Position numbers and translations under genes: made by a program. Under the pieces are notes generated by a model that did not search any database, was not told the origin of the DNA, and saw nothing but the letters and a program-made list of their open reading frames with translations. From assembly GCA_031285295.1 (NCBI GenBank), contig JAITWK010000022.1, positions 62,001 to 126,000 on the forward strand: a DNA stretch of 64,000 bases, in the 5' to 3' direction. Source of the DNA: Deltaproteobacteria bacterium (lineage in GTDB: Bacteria; Desulfobacterota; Desulfovibrionia; Desulfovibrionales; Desulfovibrionaceae). The stretch's first letter is position 1, and every line of letters starts with the position of its first letter. Below, piece by piece: positions 44,193 through 52,526 of the stretch.

Positions 44193-45034
44193 GAGCTTTT
44201 CTGAATCCGGCGGAAATATGCTCCTTCGCGGAAGAAGCGGGAGCCAAAAAGGTACTGCTTCCAATATCCAAATTGCTCATCCTCGGCATCCTGGCCGGGG
44301 CGTTCATTGGTTTTGCCTCCGAAGGTTCCACTATGGCGGCCTTCAACCTGCTGGCCTTTCCAGAAACATACGGTCTGGGACGTTGTGTGGCTGGCGTGGT
44401 GTTTCCCACCGGCCTCATGCTGGTGGTTCTTGCCGGGGGGGAGCTGTTTACCGGTAATACCCTGATGGGCATTGCGCTGGTTCAGCGCCGCATCAATATG
44501 CGCGGCCTGCTCCGCAACTGGTTTTGGGTATATCTGGGCAACCTTATAGGCTCGATCTTTCTGGCCCACATGATGGCCAATTCCGGCCTGTTCAACAGTG
44601 GGGCGGATCTGTTTGGCGGGGTGACCATAAAAATCGCTTCGGGCAAAGTTTCGTTTTCCTTCCTGTCGGCCTTTTATCTTGGCATCATGTGTAACTGGCT
44701 GGTTTGCCTCGCCGTATGGATAGCTTACGGCGCAAAAGACATAGCCGGAAAAATCCTGGGGATATTCTTCCCCATCTGGCTTTTCATCACCTCCGGATTT
44801 GAGCATTGCGTTGCCAACATGTACTACATTCCGGCTGGAATCATGGCCAAATCCAATGCCGCCTGGGCAGCCGCGTCGGGCCTAAGCTCCGAAGCTCTTG
44901 ACGCCCTTACCTGGGGCAGTTTCGCAATTAACAACCTGCTGCCCGTTACTTTGGGCAATATTGTGGGCGGCCTTGGGTTTGTGGGAATGGCCTACTGGTT
45001 TTCCTACCGTAAGCAAATACAAGCAGAGCAATGA
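44189..45034 (+). CDS. Formate/nitrite transporter family channel (FocA/NirC)
   Basis: A 281-residue pentameric channel protein with six helices. Family marks: the LILGILAGAFIGFA helix, VVFPTGLMLVVLAGGELFTGNTLM with the FNT signature, MCNWLVCLAVWIAYGAKDIAGKILGIFFPIWLFITSGFEHCVANMYYIP with the conserved pore histidine, and NLLPVTLGNIVGGLGFVGMAYW. Formate is a main electron donor in sulfate reducers and nitrite is a Nap product; either could be the substrate. GTG start at 44189 with AAGGAG upstream, overlapping the acyltransferase stop by 4 bp. Confidence 0.92.
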   Translation: MRAFLNPAEICSFAEEAGAKKVLLPISKLLILGILAGAFIGFASEGSTMAAFNLLAFPETYGLGRCVAGVVFPTGLMLVVLAGGELFTGNTLMGIALVQRRINMRGLLRNWFWVYLGNLIGSIFLAHMMANSGLFNSGADLFGGVTIKIASGKVSFSFLSAFYLGIMCNWLVCLAVWIAYGAKDIAGKILGIFFPIWLFITSGFEHCVANMYYIPAGIMAKSNAAWAAASGLSSEALDALTWGSFAINNLLPVTLGNIVGGLGFVGMAYWFSYRKQIQAEQ

Positions 45035-45095
45035 GTACTTCAAATAGCCACTTGGTAGTTTTACTACTCATACTTTATTAATAAGGACAATAACA

Positions 45096-45533
45096 ATGCG
45101 TGAAATTGATGATTTTTTAAAGAGTTGGGATGAAGATTCGCTCGAAGTCAAAGCCGTATTTTCTGAACTTTACGACTTTTTGCGTGGGGCGCTGGAAAAA
45201 AAACAGAACCTGAGCCTGGATTGGAAGGCCCGGCCAAACGTCAGTTATTCCCTGCGGTTGTTGGCGGGCAAAGCAACCGCCGAAGGCGCAACAGCAACCG
45301 GGCAAGCCTGTATCGCCATGCTGGATATTATTGATGATGATCCGGAAGATCGCTGGCTTTCCCTGTATCTGGACGCCGAACTGGCCAAAGATCCGGACGG
45401 GCGCGGCGACCTCGCCCCGCGTGCCCTGGATGGCCGCGACGCCCTCTGCTTTGACATTGACGAAAACGACGAGGATATCGTCGCCTACCTCACGCAGGTA
45501 CTTGAGCAGACTATTTTGAAGGCTAAAATTTAA
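45096..45533 (+). CDS. Small acidic protein of unknown function
   Basis: A 145-residue cytoplasmic protein I do not recognise. It is strongly acidic (MREIDDFLKSWDEDSLEVK, MLDIIDDDPEDRWLSLYLDAELAKDPDGRGDL, CFDIDENDEDIVAYL) with a basic patch KPNVSYSLR-like around residues 45-55. AAGGAC lies before the ATG. The last codons (from 45495) are repeated at 46307 beyond the hicAB genes; the downstream copy would give the ending QVLEQAILNNHYKK. This suggests the present C-terminus, QTILKAKI, was created when hicAB was inserted. Confidence 0.75.
   Translation: MREIDDFLKSWDEDSLEVKAVFSELYDFLRGALEKKQNLSLDWKARPNVSYSLRLLAGKATAEGATATGQACIAMLDIIDDDPEDRWLSLYLDAELAKDPDGRGDLAPRALDGRDALCFDIDENDEDIVAYLTQVLEQTILKAKI
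45495..45520. repeat. Left 26-bp direct repeat flanking hicAB
   Basis: Begins CAGGTACTTGAGCAGACTAT and matches 46307-46332 at 25 of 26 bases. It lies in the final codons of the acidic protein gene. The two copies are 812 bp apart, with the hicA-hicB cassette between them. Confidence 0.9.
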
Positions 45534-45588
45534 GCAAAAACGCCAATTCCGTAAGAATAAATATCCCCTCTGCCCCTTGTATACCAAC

Positions 45589-45616
45589 GCCGCCCACGCC
45601 TAGACGTGTGGGCGGC
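45589..45616 (-). terminator. Hairpin at the 3' end of hicB
   Basis: GCCGCCCAC (45589-45597) pairs with GTGGGCGGC (45608-45616); the hicB stop codon is in the loop. No U-tract follows at once, so its strength is uncertain. Confidence 0.6.
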
Positions 45617-46031
45617 CATCGTATCCGCTGGCGGCGGCGGCCATAAAGCCGGAGCGGGTCATGCCAGCGGCTCTGGCTCTTTCGTCAATAATCGCCAAGG
45701 TAGACTTAGGTACACTAATGCTGATCTTCACCGGCGTTGCATCAACCTGTGGCATCCGAAACAGTTGGAATAGTATTTTACCCTGCGGATTCAACCCTTC
45801 ATCGTCCTTTTGCCCCAACGCCCAAGCTTCAACTTGCTCCAGGCTGGATGGCACCGGTAGCGGCTTGCGGGCTTTGGTATACTCATCGGCGCAAATGGCC
45901 AAAACATCGGCAGCCATTACCATGCAATCCGCCAAATCCTCACCCTGGCTCACCGCTTCAGGGATATCCGGAAATGCGATAGCATAACCGCCTTCTTGTA
46001 CCGGCAAAAATACTGCGAAATAATAACCCAT
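45600..46031 (-). CDS. hicB: HicB-family antitoxin
   Basis: The antitoxin of a HicAB module; binds HicA and represses the operon. The 143-residue protein has the HicB core YFAVFLPVQEGGYAIAFPDIPEAVSQGEDLADCM and a C-terminal ribbon-helix-helix region VKISISVPKSTLAIIDERARAAGMTRSGFMAAAA that would bind DNA. AGGAGG precedes the ATG. It follows hicA by 38 bp, toxin first, as usual for this system. Confidence 0.95.
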   Translation of the reverse strand: MGYYFAVFLPVQEGGYAIAFPDIPEAVSQGEDLADCMVMAADVLAICADEYTKARKPLPVPSSLEQVEAWALGQKDDEGLNPQGKILFQLFRMPQVDATPVKISISVPKSTLAIIDERARAAGMTRSGFMAAAASGYDGRPHV

Positions 46032-46069
46032 ATATTTTCCTCCTATCCAGATGGGGAGACCCTTCCTGT

Positions 46070-46252
46070 CTAGTTAAGTTTTACTCCGGTTTGCTTTGCA
46101 ATCGCTCTTGCCGTCCATTCGGGGATTTCTGTGTGTCTGCCGACCACAGATCTGAATACTCCATTTTTATCGTAAACTTTGGTGTGATCATCCCCTTCCT
46201 TGAAGGTAAAGCCTGCCTCGGCCAGCTTTTTCAAAATATCCTTGCGTTTCAC
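46070..46252 (-). CDS. hicA: HicA-family mRNA interferase toxin
   Basis: A small dsRBD-fold toxin that cleaves mRNA. Starting at GTG 46252 the protein is 60 residues: KRKDILKKLAEAGFTFKEGDDHTKVYDKNG, with the catalytic His23 in GDDHTKVY, then SVVGRHTEIPEWTARAIAKQTGV. The GTG is favoured by AAAGGGGG just upstream and by the usual HicA length; an ATG at 46267 is the alternative. A promoter with an operator-like palindrome lies directly upstream. Confidence 0.93.
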   Translation of the reverse strand: MKRKDILKKLAEAGFTFKEGDDHTKVYDKNGVFRSVVGRHTEIPEWTARAIAKQTGVKLN

Positions 46253-46275
46253 CTTGCCCCCTTTCATCAGATTAA

Positions 46276-46304
46276 AGTATGGAAAAAATTCCACACTTTG
46301 TCAA
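46276..46304 (-). promoter_or_regulatory. hicAB promoter with internal palindromic operator
   Basis: On the minus strand TTGACA (46304-46299), 17-bp spacer, CATACT (46281-46276). The spacer contains TGGAA-TTTT-TTCCA (46280-46293), an inverted repeat overlapping the -10, well placed for repression by the HicB ribbon-helix-helix domain. Confidence 0.75.
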
Positions 46305-46306
46305 GT

Positions 46307-46332
46307 CAGGTACTTGAGCAGGCTATTTTGAA
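46307..46332. repeat. Right 26-bp direct repeat flanking hicAB
   Basis: Begins CAGGTACTTGAGCAGGCTAT, one base different from the copy at 45495. In the reading frame of the acidic protein it continues to a stop after QVLEQAILNNHYKK, probably the original gene end. Confidence 0.9.
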
Positions 46333-46343
46333 CAACCATTATA

Positions 46344-46376
46344 AAAAATAAGCCATGCCGGTTTTACCAGCATGGC
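46344..46376 (-). terminator. Terminator of bamD
   Basis: GCCATGC (46352-46358) pairs with GCATGGC (46370-46376) with further GG/CC pairing inside; on the minus strand TTATTTTTTAT follows. Confidence 0.85.
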
Positions 46377-46400
46377 CATTTTAAAAATTACAGCACCGCG

Positions 46401-47135
46401 TTACAGCCAGTCAAACCACTCGTGCCAGCCACCCTCACGCGTCTTGAGGTCTTCACCGGCTTCGGTTTGCACCTGCAAGGCGTAAGCGGCCTGTGACTGC
46501 ACATTGGCGTATTCATACAAATCCTTGATGTCTGAATAATCGCGCAGCACGTTCTGGTAACGCATCCAGGCGGATCTGTACTTTTCAATGCGGAAGTAAA
46601 AATCGCCCATATAAATTTCATATTCGGCCAGCAGACGGCGGCAGTTCTGAATTTCCACAACCGCTTTTTCCGCGTACTCGTCACCGGGGAAGGAGTCGCG
46701 CAAACGCACGAAATAGGACATGGCCTCGTTCACCAGGGTCGGCGGGCGGTCAATGGAATCATAAGAGCGCAGTCCGGCAACGCCAATCTGATACAGAACA
46801 TAAGGAATGGCCTGATGCCGTGGGTGCATCTGCTCAAATTCCTTATAAGCTTCAGTAGCCATGAGCCAATCGCCGTCCAGGAAGTAAGCGTCGCCCAACG
46901 AAAGCTCGGCTTCAGTCACATAAGGACTGAACGGATACATTTCCTTAAGCTTGGTAAAATAACGCACGCTGGCGGCATAATTCTTGTCGGCCATAGCATC
47001 GTTGCCATATTCAAAATACTCTTCGGCGGAAAGTTCCGGCTCGGGCAGCATGAAGTAGTCGAGCATGGCGCAGCCGGAGCCAAGGGACAGCAGGGCCAAA
47101 AGAGCCGTGATGGAGAAAATACGTTTAAACATCAT
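46401..47135 (-). CDS. bamD: Outer membrane assembly lipoprotein BamD
   Basis: Essential lipoprotein of the BAM complex that folds outer membrane proteins. The 244-residue protein has a signal peptide and lipobox LGSGCA, then five TPR-like repeats: AEEYFEYGNDAMADKNYAASVRYFTKLKEMYPFSPYVTEAEL, DWLMATEAYKEFEQMHPRHQAIPY and SPGDEYAEKAVVEIQNCRRLLAEYEIYMGDFYFRI. Start ATG 47135 overlaps the trxA stop (TGATG), so the pair is translationally coupled. Confidence 0.95.
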   Translation of the reverse strand: MMFKRIFSITALLALLSLGSGCAMLDYFMLPEPELSAEEYFEYGNDAMADKNYAASVRYFTKLKEMYPFSPYVTEAELSLGDAYFLDGDWLMATEAYKEFEQMHPRHQAIPYVLYQIGVAGLRSYDSIDRPPTLVNEAMSYFVRLRDSFPGDEYAEKAVVEIQNCRRLLAEYEIYMGDFYFRIEKYRSAWMRYQNVLRDYSDIKDLYEYANVQSQAAYALQVQTEAGEDLKTREGGWHEWFDWL

Positions 47136-47455
47136 CAACCAATAACCTTGTCGATCATTTCCTTGAGACTGTTCTTGGATACCGCCCCGGTTGTACGATC
47201 CGCCACTTTGCCCCCGGAGAAGAGGATAATGGTCGGAATGGATCTGATGGCAAACATTCTTGGCGCATTGGCGTTATCTTCAACATTCAGCTTATAGACA
47301 TCAAGCTTGCCGGCGTATTCAGAGGCCAGTTCATCGATAACCGGAGCCAGGGCGCGGCAGGGAGTGCACCAGGGAGCCCAGAAATCAACAAGCACTGGCG
47401 ACTTCGAATCGATCACCAAGCTGGAAAATTCAGATTCGTTTATATCTTTGACCAT
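47135..47455 (-). CDS. trxA: Thioredoxin
   Basis: A cytoplasmic disulfide reductase of 106 residues. The active site is FWAPWCTPCRALAPV (Cys30, Cys33); the loop has Thr where most thioredoxins have Gly, which can shift redox potential. The cis-proline segment IRSIPTIILFSGG is normal. AAGGAG lies six bases before the ATG at 47455. Coupled to bamD. Confidence 0.95.
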   Translation of the reverse strand: MVKDINESEFSSLVIDSKSPVLVDFWAPWCTPCRALAPVIDELASEYAGKLDVYKLNVEDNANAPRMFAIRSIPTIILFSGGKVADRTTGAVSKNSLKEMIDKVIG

Positions 47456-47512
47456 ATCCGGCTCCTTCAAATTATCATTGTTTTGATTGGAAGGCTGCGT
47501 TGCAGCACCTTA

Positions 47513-48619
47513 TTAAAAGGTTGGCGCAATATAACCTAAATCCTGCCAATAGTCATCTGGTACTTGCTGCCCACGCGGTATGGCCGCAAAGGATAAATCA
47601 TGCCTGAGCCCCTGCTCGCGCAACAGTTGCCCGGCATAGGCAATCATGGCGGCGTTGTCCGTACACAAAGCAGGCGAAGGCACTACCAGCGGAAGCCCGG
47701 CAATGGCGGCCAAATCAGACAAATTTTGCCGCACCACGCGGTTGGCGGCCACACCCCCGGCCAGCAAAATCGAATTTATCGGCCCCGTCCATTTGGTCCG
47801 CAAGGCACGCTCAAGCTTCAGGCGCAGCGTTTGCGCCACGGCATAAAGAAAGGACGCGCAAAGCAAGGCCAGCTCCTGCCGGAACTCCGCGCCGGATTCT
47901 GCCGGTACAGGACAAAGGCGTTCAGCATCATAAACAAAGCGTAAATGCGGCCTGCTATCCAGCAGGGTTCGCGCGGCTGTTTTTAAACCGCTGAAGCTGA
48001 AATCGCAGTTGTCATTGTCCAGGTAGGGCTTGGGGAACATTTTAGTGTCCACTTCGCCGCCGACAGCGAATTCATCAATAAATTTACCAGCCGGATAAGG
48101 CAGACCCAGCATTTTGCCGAATTTGTCAATGGCCTCTCCGGCGGCATCATCCAGACTGCGTCCCAACAGCGTGAAATCGCGCGGCGATTCAATACGGTAA
48201 ATATGCGTATGCCCACCGGATACAAGCAGCCCCAAGGCCGGAAAAGCCAGTTTACTCTCCAGCCCTGCGGCCAGCAGATGAGCGTGCAAATGATTGACGC
48301 CCAGCAAGGGCTTTTGCAAAGCCAGAGCCAGACCTTTGGCAAAGGCGATGCCTACCAGCAGGCTCCCCAGAAGCCCAGGTCCACGGGCCACAGCCAGACA
48401 GTCTACATCCCGCGCCTCCACGCCGCAACTTTTCAGCAGATGATCGTAGAGCGGCCCGATGCAGCGCCCATGCTCACGCGAAGCCAGTTCCGGCACCACC
48501 CCGCCAAAGAGGGCATGCACATCAACCTGACTGCGCAAACTCTGCCCGAGCAGGCAACCATCGCGCACCAAAGCCAGCGCGGTTTCATCACAGGAAGTTT
48601 CTATGCCAAGACAAAGCAC
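47513..48619 (-). CDS. tsaD: tRNA threonylcarbamoyladenosine transferase TsaD
   Basis: Transfers the threonylcarbamoyl group to A37 of ANN-decoding tRNAs, with TsaB and TsaE. The 368-residue protein has [15 protein letters not shown], the metal-binding [40 protein letters not shown] and [18 protein letters not shown]. It starts at GTG 48619. Slightly longer than E. coli TsaD (337). It precedes trxA by 57 bp on the same strand. Confidence 0.96.
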   Translation of the reverse strand: MLCLGIETSCDETALALVRDGCLLGQSLRSQVDVHALFGGVVPELASREHGRCIGPLYDHLLKSCGVEARDVDCLAVARGPGLLGSLLVGIAFAKGLALALQKPLLGVNHLHAHLLAAGLESKLAFPALGLLVSGGHTHIYRIESPRDFTLLGRSLDDAAGEAIDKFGKMLGLPYPAGKFIDEFAVGGEVDTKMFPKPYLDNDNCDFSFSGLKTAARTLLDSRPHLRFVYDAERLCPVPAESGAEFRQELALLCASFLYAVAQTLRLKLERALRTKWTGPINSILLAGGVAANRVVRQNLSDLAAIAGLPLVVPSPALCTDNAAMIAYAGQLLREQGLRHDLSFAAIPRGQQVPDDYWQDLGYIAPTF

Positions 48620-48662
48620 TTACAAACTCAATCCACGTAAAATATTTTATTTTTGAGGGGGT

Positions 48663-48718
48663 CTGGGGGAAATCAATTCCCCCAGCGGAGGGGTCTGGGG
48701 AGGCTGAGCCTCCCCAGA
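48663..48718 (-). terminator. Paired G-rich hairpins behind fbp
   Basis: Hairpin 1 (48694-48718): arms TCTGGGGAGGCT and AGCCTCCCCAGA. Hairpin 2 (48663-48685): CTGGGGGAA with TTCCCCCAG. On the minus strand they follow the fbp stop, and CTCAAAAATAAAA comes after. The same paired layout is seen behind coaD. Confidence 0.65.
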
Positions 48719-48732
48719 AAAACTATTTACTT

Positions 48733-49734
48733 CTAAGCCAGAAAACCGGCCACATCATCCACATCTCCGCGCGAGCCGATAAAAAGCGGCACCCGTTCGT
48801 GCAACTGTTCCGGCACTATTTCCATAATGCGGCGCGTGCCGTCAATGGCCTTGCCGCCAGCCTGCTCGGCCACAAAAGCCAACGGAGCGGCCTCGCAAAG
48901 CAGGCGCAGTTTGCCTTCGCCCTGTCCGGTTTTTTTATAATTACGCGGATAGGCAAAAATGCCGCCATACAGCAGAGTGCGATGAAAATCCGCTACCAGC
49001 GAACCGACATATCTGGCCGAATAGGGGCTGGAACGCCAGTTGTCAAAACTTTTGAAATGATTGATGGCGCTTTTGGTCTTGTCGTCCCAAAGCGGGTAGT
49101 TTCCTTCATTCACGGAGTAGATTTTGCCTCTTTCCGGAATGGTCATGTTGGGATGCGAGAGCAAAAACTCGCCAACGCTGGGATCCAGGGTAAAGCCGTG
49201 CACGCCGAAGCCGGTGGTATAAACCATCATGGTTGAGGGGCCGTAAAGAAAATAACCGGCCGCGACCTGACGATCGCCGGGCTGAAGAATATCTTCCAGG
49301 CCGGGATCACCTTTTTTGCCGCTCTCGCGTTTGTGGATGGAAAAAATGGTTCCCACATTGACGTTCACGTCAATATTGCTGGAGCCGTCCAGCGGGTCAA
49401 AAATAAGGATATAATCGCCCCGCTCGAAACGATCTGAAACCACAATGACATCGGCATTCTCTTCAGAAGCCATCATGCAGAGGGCGCCGCTGCGCTCCAT
49501 GCGATGGATGAGCACGCTGTTGGCGTATTCATCAAGCTTTTGCACCTTCTCGCCCTGCACGTTGGTTTCGCCGGTCTCGCCCAGCACATCCAGCAAGCCA
49601 GCCTTGTTCACGCTGCGTGAAATCAGTTTGGCCGACAGGATCAAATCATAAAGCAACTGGGTGAACACGCCGGTCGCTGCCGGAGATTTTTGCTGATGCA
49701 GCAACAGATGTTCGGTAACCGTTACTTGCGACAT
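48733..49734 (-). CDS. fbp: Fructose-1,6-bisphosphatase class I
   Basis: The committed step of gluconeogenesis. The 333-residue protein has the metal site [30 protein letters not shown], the substrate site [22 protein letters not shown] and [14 protein letters not shown]. Full length. AAGGAGG lies before the ATG. Expected in a bacterium growing on organic acids or H2/CO2-acetate. Confidence 0.96.
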   Translation of the reverse strand: MSQVTVTEHLLLHQQKSPAATGVFTQLLYDLILSAKLISRSVNKAGLLDVLGETGETNVQGEKVQKLDEYANSVLIHRMERSGALCMMASEENADVIVVSDRFERGDYILIFDPLDGSSNIDVNVNVGTIFSIHKRESGKKGDPGLEDILQPGDRQVAAGYFLYGPSTMMVYTTGFGVHGFTLDPSVGEFLLSHPNMTIPERGKIYSVNEGNYPLWDDKTKSAINHFKSFDNWRSSPYSARYVGSLVADFHRTLLYGGIFAYPRNYKKTGQGEGKLRLLCEAAPLAFVAEQAGGKAIDGTRRIMEIVPEQLHERVPLFIGSRGDVDDVAGFLA

Positions 49735-49803
49735 GGAGAGCCTCCTTGTGCCGATTCAAGTTGGTAAGGCAAGTTCACCTTGGACAATTTATGTCACGCT
49801 ATG

Positions 49804-49822
49804 GATTTTTGTTACAAAAATC
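49804..49822 (-). terminator. Stem-loop behind the Cache-like lipoprotein gene
   Basis: GATTTTTGT-T-ACAAAAATC, perfect arms, 9 bp behind the stop, with further partial pairing outside (GTCACG / CGTAAC). Member of the family near 3870 and 33837. Confidence 0.5.
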
Positions 49823-49830
49823 GTTCGTAA

Positions 49831-50790
49831 CTATTCGCTAAGAGCTTCTCCGGAATCAGAATCCGCGCCTTCACTCGCCGCGCCGGAATTATCAGAATCA
49901 GTCATGTCGGACGACTGCGATTCTTCCGGAGCCAGATTAATCTCCGGCATGGCGAAGGCGCTGGCGTAATCGAGCAATTCCATCTGCTCGGGCCGCTGGG
50001 GAAAGGCCCCCTCAGACGGGATGGCGTAAATTATAGGCAAATTGGCCAGAAAACTGTAGCTCCAGTAAAAAGTCCCATTCGCATTGGATAACGTGCCGAT
50101 CACATTGTTTTTGACCAGGCTTGGCCAATCGGCTGTAGTCAGCGGAGTAGCCTCGATATCATAAATGCCGGGCCAGAGCATTACCTGCGGCGTTGCCAGC
50201 ACAAGTTCAGCCGCCTTACGGTGCCGCGCCAGCAGCGCACGCATATCAAAATGCACCAGCACCACGGCCCGCTGCTCGTTGGCTACATAAACCGGCTTGC
50301 CCAGATAAATTTCCGGCCCAAGCGGGCTTTGCTGCACATAGGCGCGCAAATTGGAACGCCGTTGTTTGGGGTCTTCCTCCAAAAGCGGCGAAGCGTCAAA
50401 TTCCTTGAGCGAATATTCGGGTACTCTGGCCAGTATCGCGCCATCGGCATCCAGAATGGCCAGCCCGGAAAGCCAGGGGAAACGCTTAAGCACAGCCAGA
50501 GCCCAGGCGGTATCGGTTCCCCGGTCGCTGTCGTCCAGAACCCTGGACAACTGACGCAATTCTTCATCGATTTCGGCCATGCCGGATCCAAGCGTGAGCA
50601 GATAATCCTGATATTCGGAAATATCCTGCAACTCGAGAACCGCCGAAGTATTAAGATACTCGCGGTAATAAGCCTTGGTATCCTTCCAGACATTATTGAC
50701 GGTTTGATTCGGCTCACAGGCGGCAAGGCCAAGCAGCGAACCCAAACAGACAAGACTCAAACAACACAACTTGCGGACAATATGAAACAA
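49831..50790 (-). CDS. Lipoprotein with Cache-like sensor region
   Basis: A 319-residue lipoprotein, not assigned to a named family. The signal peptide ends in a lipobox LGLAAC (Cys about 25). A helical segment (about 40-95) precedes FPWLSGLAILDADGAILARVPEY, which resembles the central strands of Cache sensor domains; GPEIYLGKPVYVANEQRAVVLVHFDM fits the next strands. The C-terminal 40 residues are acidic Ser/Asp/Glu-rich. There is no membrane-spanning output domain, so it would need a partner. Start is TTG at 50790. It ends the envelope gene run pgsA to TPR gene. Confidence 0.65.
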   Translation of the reverse strand: MFHIVRKLCCLSLVCLGSLLGLAACEPNQTVNNVWKDTKAYYREYLNTSAVLELQDISEYQDYLLTLGSGMAEIDEELRQLSRVLDDSDRGTDTAWALAVLKRFPWLSGLAILDADGAILARVPEYSLKEFDASPLLEEDPKQRRSNLRAYVQQSPLGPEIYLGKPVYVANEQRAVVLVHFDMRALLARHRKAAELVLATPQVMLWPGIYDIEATPLTTADWPSLVKNNVIGTLSNANGTFYWSYSFLANLPIIYAIPSEGAFPQRPEQMELLDYASAFAMPEINLAPEESQSSDMTDSDNSGAASEGADSDSGEALSE

Positions 50791-50840
50791 CTGAATACCC
50801 CGTAGGTTTAGTAAACAGAAAAAAAGCCCTGGGTTTCCCC

Positions 50841-51923
50841 TCAGCTTCTTGCTTCCAGCCTCTGCGCCAAAGCTTCCAAAACATCCATAAGACGGTTTTT
50901 ACCCTGTCCGGCCTGTGGATCTTCTTCGCCGCCGTGCGCTTGCTCGGCAAGCTGGTCGGAATGCCGGGCTATATTATCGCCTGCCCTGGCCGCCTTTGCA
51001 CTAAGAGCGGCAATGGCCGCTTCCAGCTCCTGCTTGTCAGTGGCGGAATCGGCCTGACGCAACAAATCTTCATAAATATCCAGCGCCCCGGCGTAATCGC
51101 CCTGCTCGGCCAGCACTTCGGCCATGCTGCGCGTCTTGAGCGTAAAAAGCTCGTCGTCCGCTTCCAGATCACTGTCAGCCGAATCTTCGTCAGCAGACTC
51201 GGCGGAATCAACAGCGGAGGGTGTGCCGGATGTGGAATCCCGCAAAGCCTGCACCGCTTCCAGCGCCTCCGCCAGGCTACCGGCGTCCAGCGTATGATCC
51301 GCGCTATCCGGCAAACCAACAGTACCGGCGTCAGAATCTTCCGCCGCGTCTTCCGCCAAAGCTTGCTGATCCTCTGGCATGGAATCCGGGCCAGATTCAG
51401 GATCGGATTTCGGTTCCGTCCCCCGGCCCTGTCCGGCAAGGTAGGATTTCAATTCTCCAAGTTCCGGCGGAGCAATCCTTGGAGTAACACCTTTAACCCC
51501 TTCCCGCACGGCCGGGGATAACAACTGGCGCAATCCGTTTTCAATGACATCGGACCAGGATACGGCTTCGCCGCGCAGGGTGGCGGAAAAAAAACTCAGG
51601 GCCAGAGCGGCATCGCGCGAGGATGGGTTGCGGGCAAGCCTGGCATTCCAGGCCGACCAGAAGCCGGGGTAGCCGCCCAGCATCAGGGCTATTTGATCCA
51701 GTTCCGGCCAGAGGGCATCGTATTGCGAGCCGCTGAAAAGAATATCTATAAGCAGCAGGCGGGCTTCAATATGCTCCGGATTACGGCTGAGGCCGTGGCG
51801 CAGGGTGGCCAGGGCGTCCTCCGCAAAACCGTTTTCCGCCTGCATCCTGGCCAGAGGGAAAAACACCTTGGAGCCGGGCTCAAGCGCCAGTACTTCTTTA
51901 TACCATTCAATTTTTTGATTCAT
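50841..51923 (-). CDS. TPR-repeat protein
   Basis: A 360-residue cytoplasmic protein. N-terminal tetratricopeptide-like repeats (residues 1-65: WYKEVLALEPGSKVFFPLARMQAENGFAEDALATLRHGLSRNPEHIEARLLL) are followed by a helical part, a long acidic Ser/Asp/Glu/Ala linker (about 165-255), another TPR-like unit (MAEVLAEQGDYAGALDIYEDLLRQ) and a helical end. It overlaps ftsB by 17 bp. Likely a scaffold for protein contacts; no partner can be named. Confidence 0.8.
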   Translation of the reverse strand: MNQKIEWYKEVLALEPGSKVFFPLARMQAENGFAEDALATLRHGLSRNPEHIEARLLLIDILFSGSQYDALWPELDQIALMLGGYPGFWSAWNARLARNPSSRDAALALSFFSATLRGEAVSWSDVIENGLRQLLSPAVREGVKGVTPRIAPPELGELKSYLAGQGRGTEPKSDPESGPDSMPEDQQALAEDAAEDSDAGTVGLPDSADHTLDAGSLAEALEAVQALRDSTSGTPSAVDSAESADEDSADSDLEADDELFTLKTRSMAEVLAEQGDYAGALDIYEDLLRQADSATDKQELEAAIAALSAKAARAGDNIARHSDQLAEQAHGGEEDPQAGQGKNRLMDVLEALAQRLEARS

Positions 51924-52230
51924 TCGCGCCCTCTACCGTTTGTGCATCCTGCTCGTCGGGAAAAATGTAGAGTATCTCGTTATCTTTGACAAAATTCAAT
52001 CGATTGCGGATGGTCTGCTCAATATATTTCCGGTCGGACTGCAAAAGCCGTATTTCCCGGCTGAGTTCTATATTTCTGGCGTTAAGCTCACCAATGCGCC
52101 CGTTAAGAGCGGAGTATTCCTGCTCAAGATTTTCGTAAGCTACCAGTCCATTGTTGCCCCACACCAGGGCCCACAGCAAAAGCGCGTTAAGCGCCAGGGA
52201 GATGCCAAGAAACAAATAACGGTATTTCAT
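51907..52230 (-). CDS. ftsB: FtsB/DivIC-like septum formation initiator
   Basis: A small bitopic cell division protein that links FtsL and FtsQ in the divisome. The 107-residue protein has a short cytoplasmic start, one membrane helix (about 5-25) and a coiled coil (about 33-75, YENLEQEYSALNGRIGELNARNIELSREIRLLQ) ending with YIEQTIRNRLNFVKDNEILYIFP, the family signature. It lies between an unknown gene and the TPR gene in the pgsA cluster, rather than by eno as in E. coli. Confidence 0.88.
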   Translation of the reverse strand: MKYRYLFLGISLALNALLLWALVWGNNGLVAYENLEQEYSALNGRIGELNARNIELSREIRLLQSDRKYIEQTIRNRLNFVKDNEILYIFPDEQDAQTVEGANESKN

Positions 52231-52515
52231 TTATTGAAGCCTGAAATTTCCCCGGTCAGCCGACAGTTTCGCACTTTTGTCAAAAACGCCGTTCAATTCG
52301 CGCAAGAGCTGTTCGGTGGCACCCTCAATGCGGCGCACGTCATCCTCACATAAACTCATATCGTCAATTTGTCGCAAAAAATTGCGGATCACGCTTATTT
52401 CATCAAAAAAAATCAGATCGAAAGAAAGGCCGTTCATCTCTTCTTTCAACTCAAGAATCGTTTGCAGGCAATTACGCAAACGACTGTTCAGCAACAGGTC
52501 AACATGCGTAAGCAT
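52231..52515 (-). CDS. Small helical protein of unknown function
   Basis: A 94-residue protein that I do not recognise, probably all helical: MLTHVDLLLNSRLRNCLQTILELKEEMNGLSFDL and DDVRRIEGATEQLLRELNGVFDKSAKLS, in a pattern suitable for a coiled coil. No signal peptide. It ends directly at the ftsB start (no gap) and begins 11 bp after pgsA. Tight packing suggests a real gene, perhaps a divisome or envelope accessory. The ATG at 52515 lacks a well-placed Shine-Dalgarno (AAGGA is 16 bases away). Confidence 0.7.
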   Translation of the reverse strand: MLTHVDLLLNSRLRNCLQTILELKEEMNGLSFDLIFFDEISVIRNFLRQIDDMSLCEDDVRRIEGATEQLLRELNGVFDKSAKLSADRGNFRLQ

Positions 52516-52526
52516 ATCAATGTACT

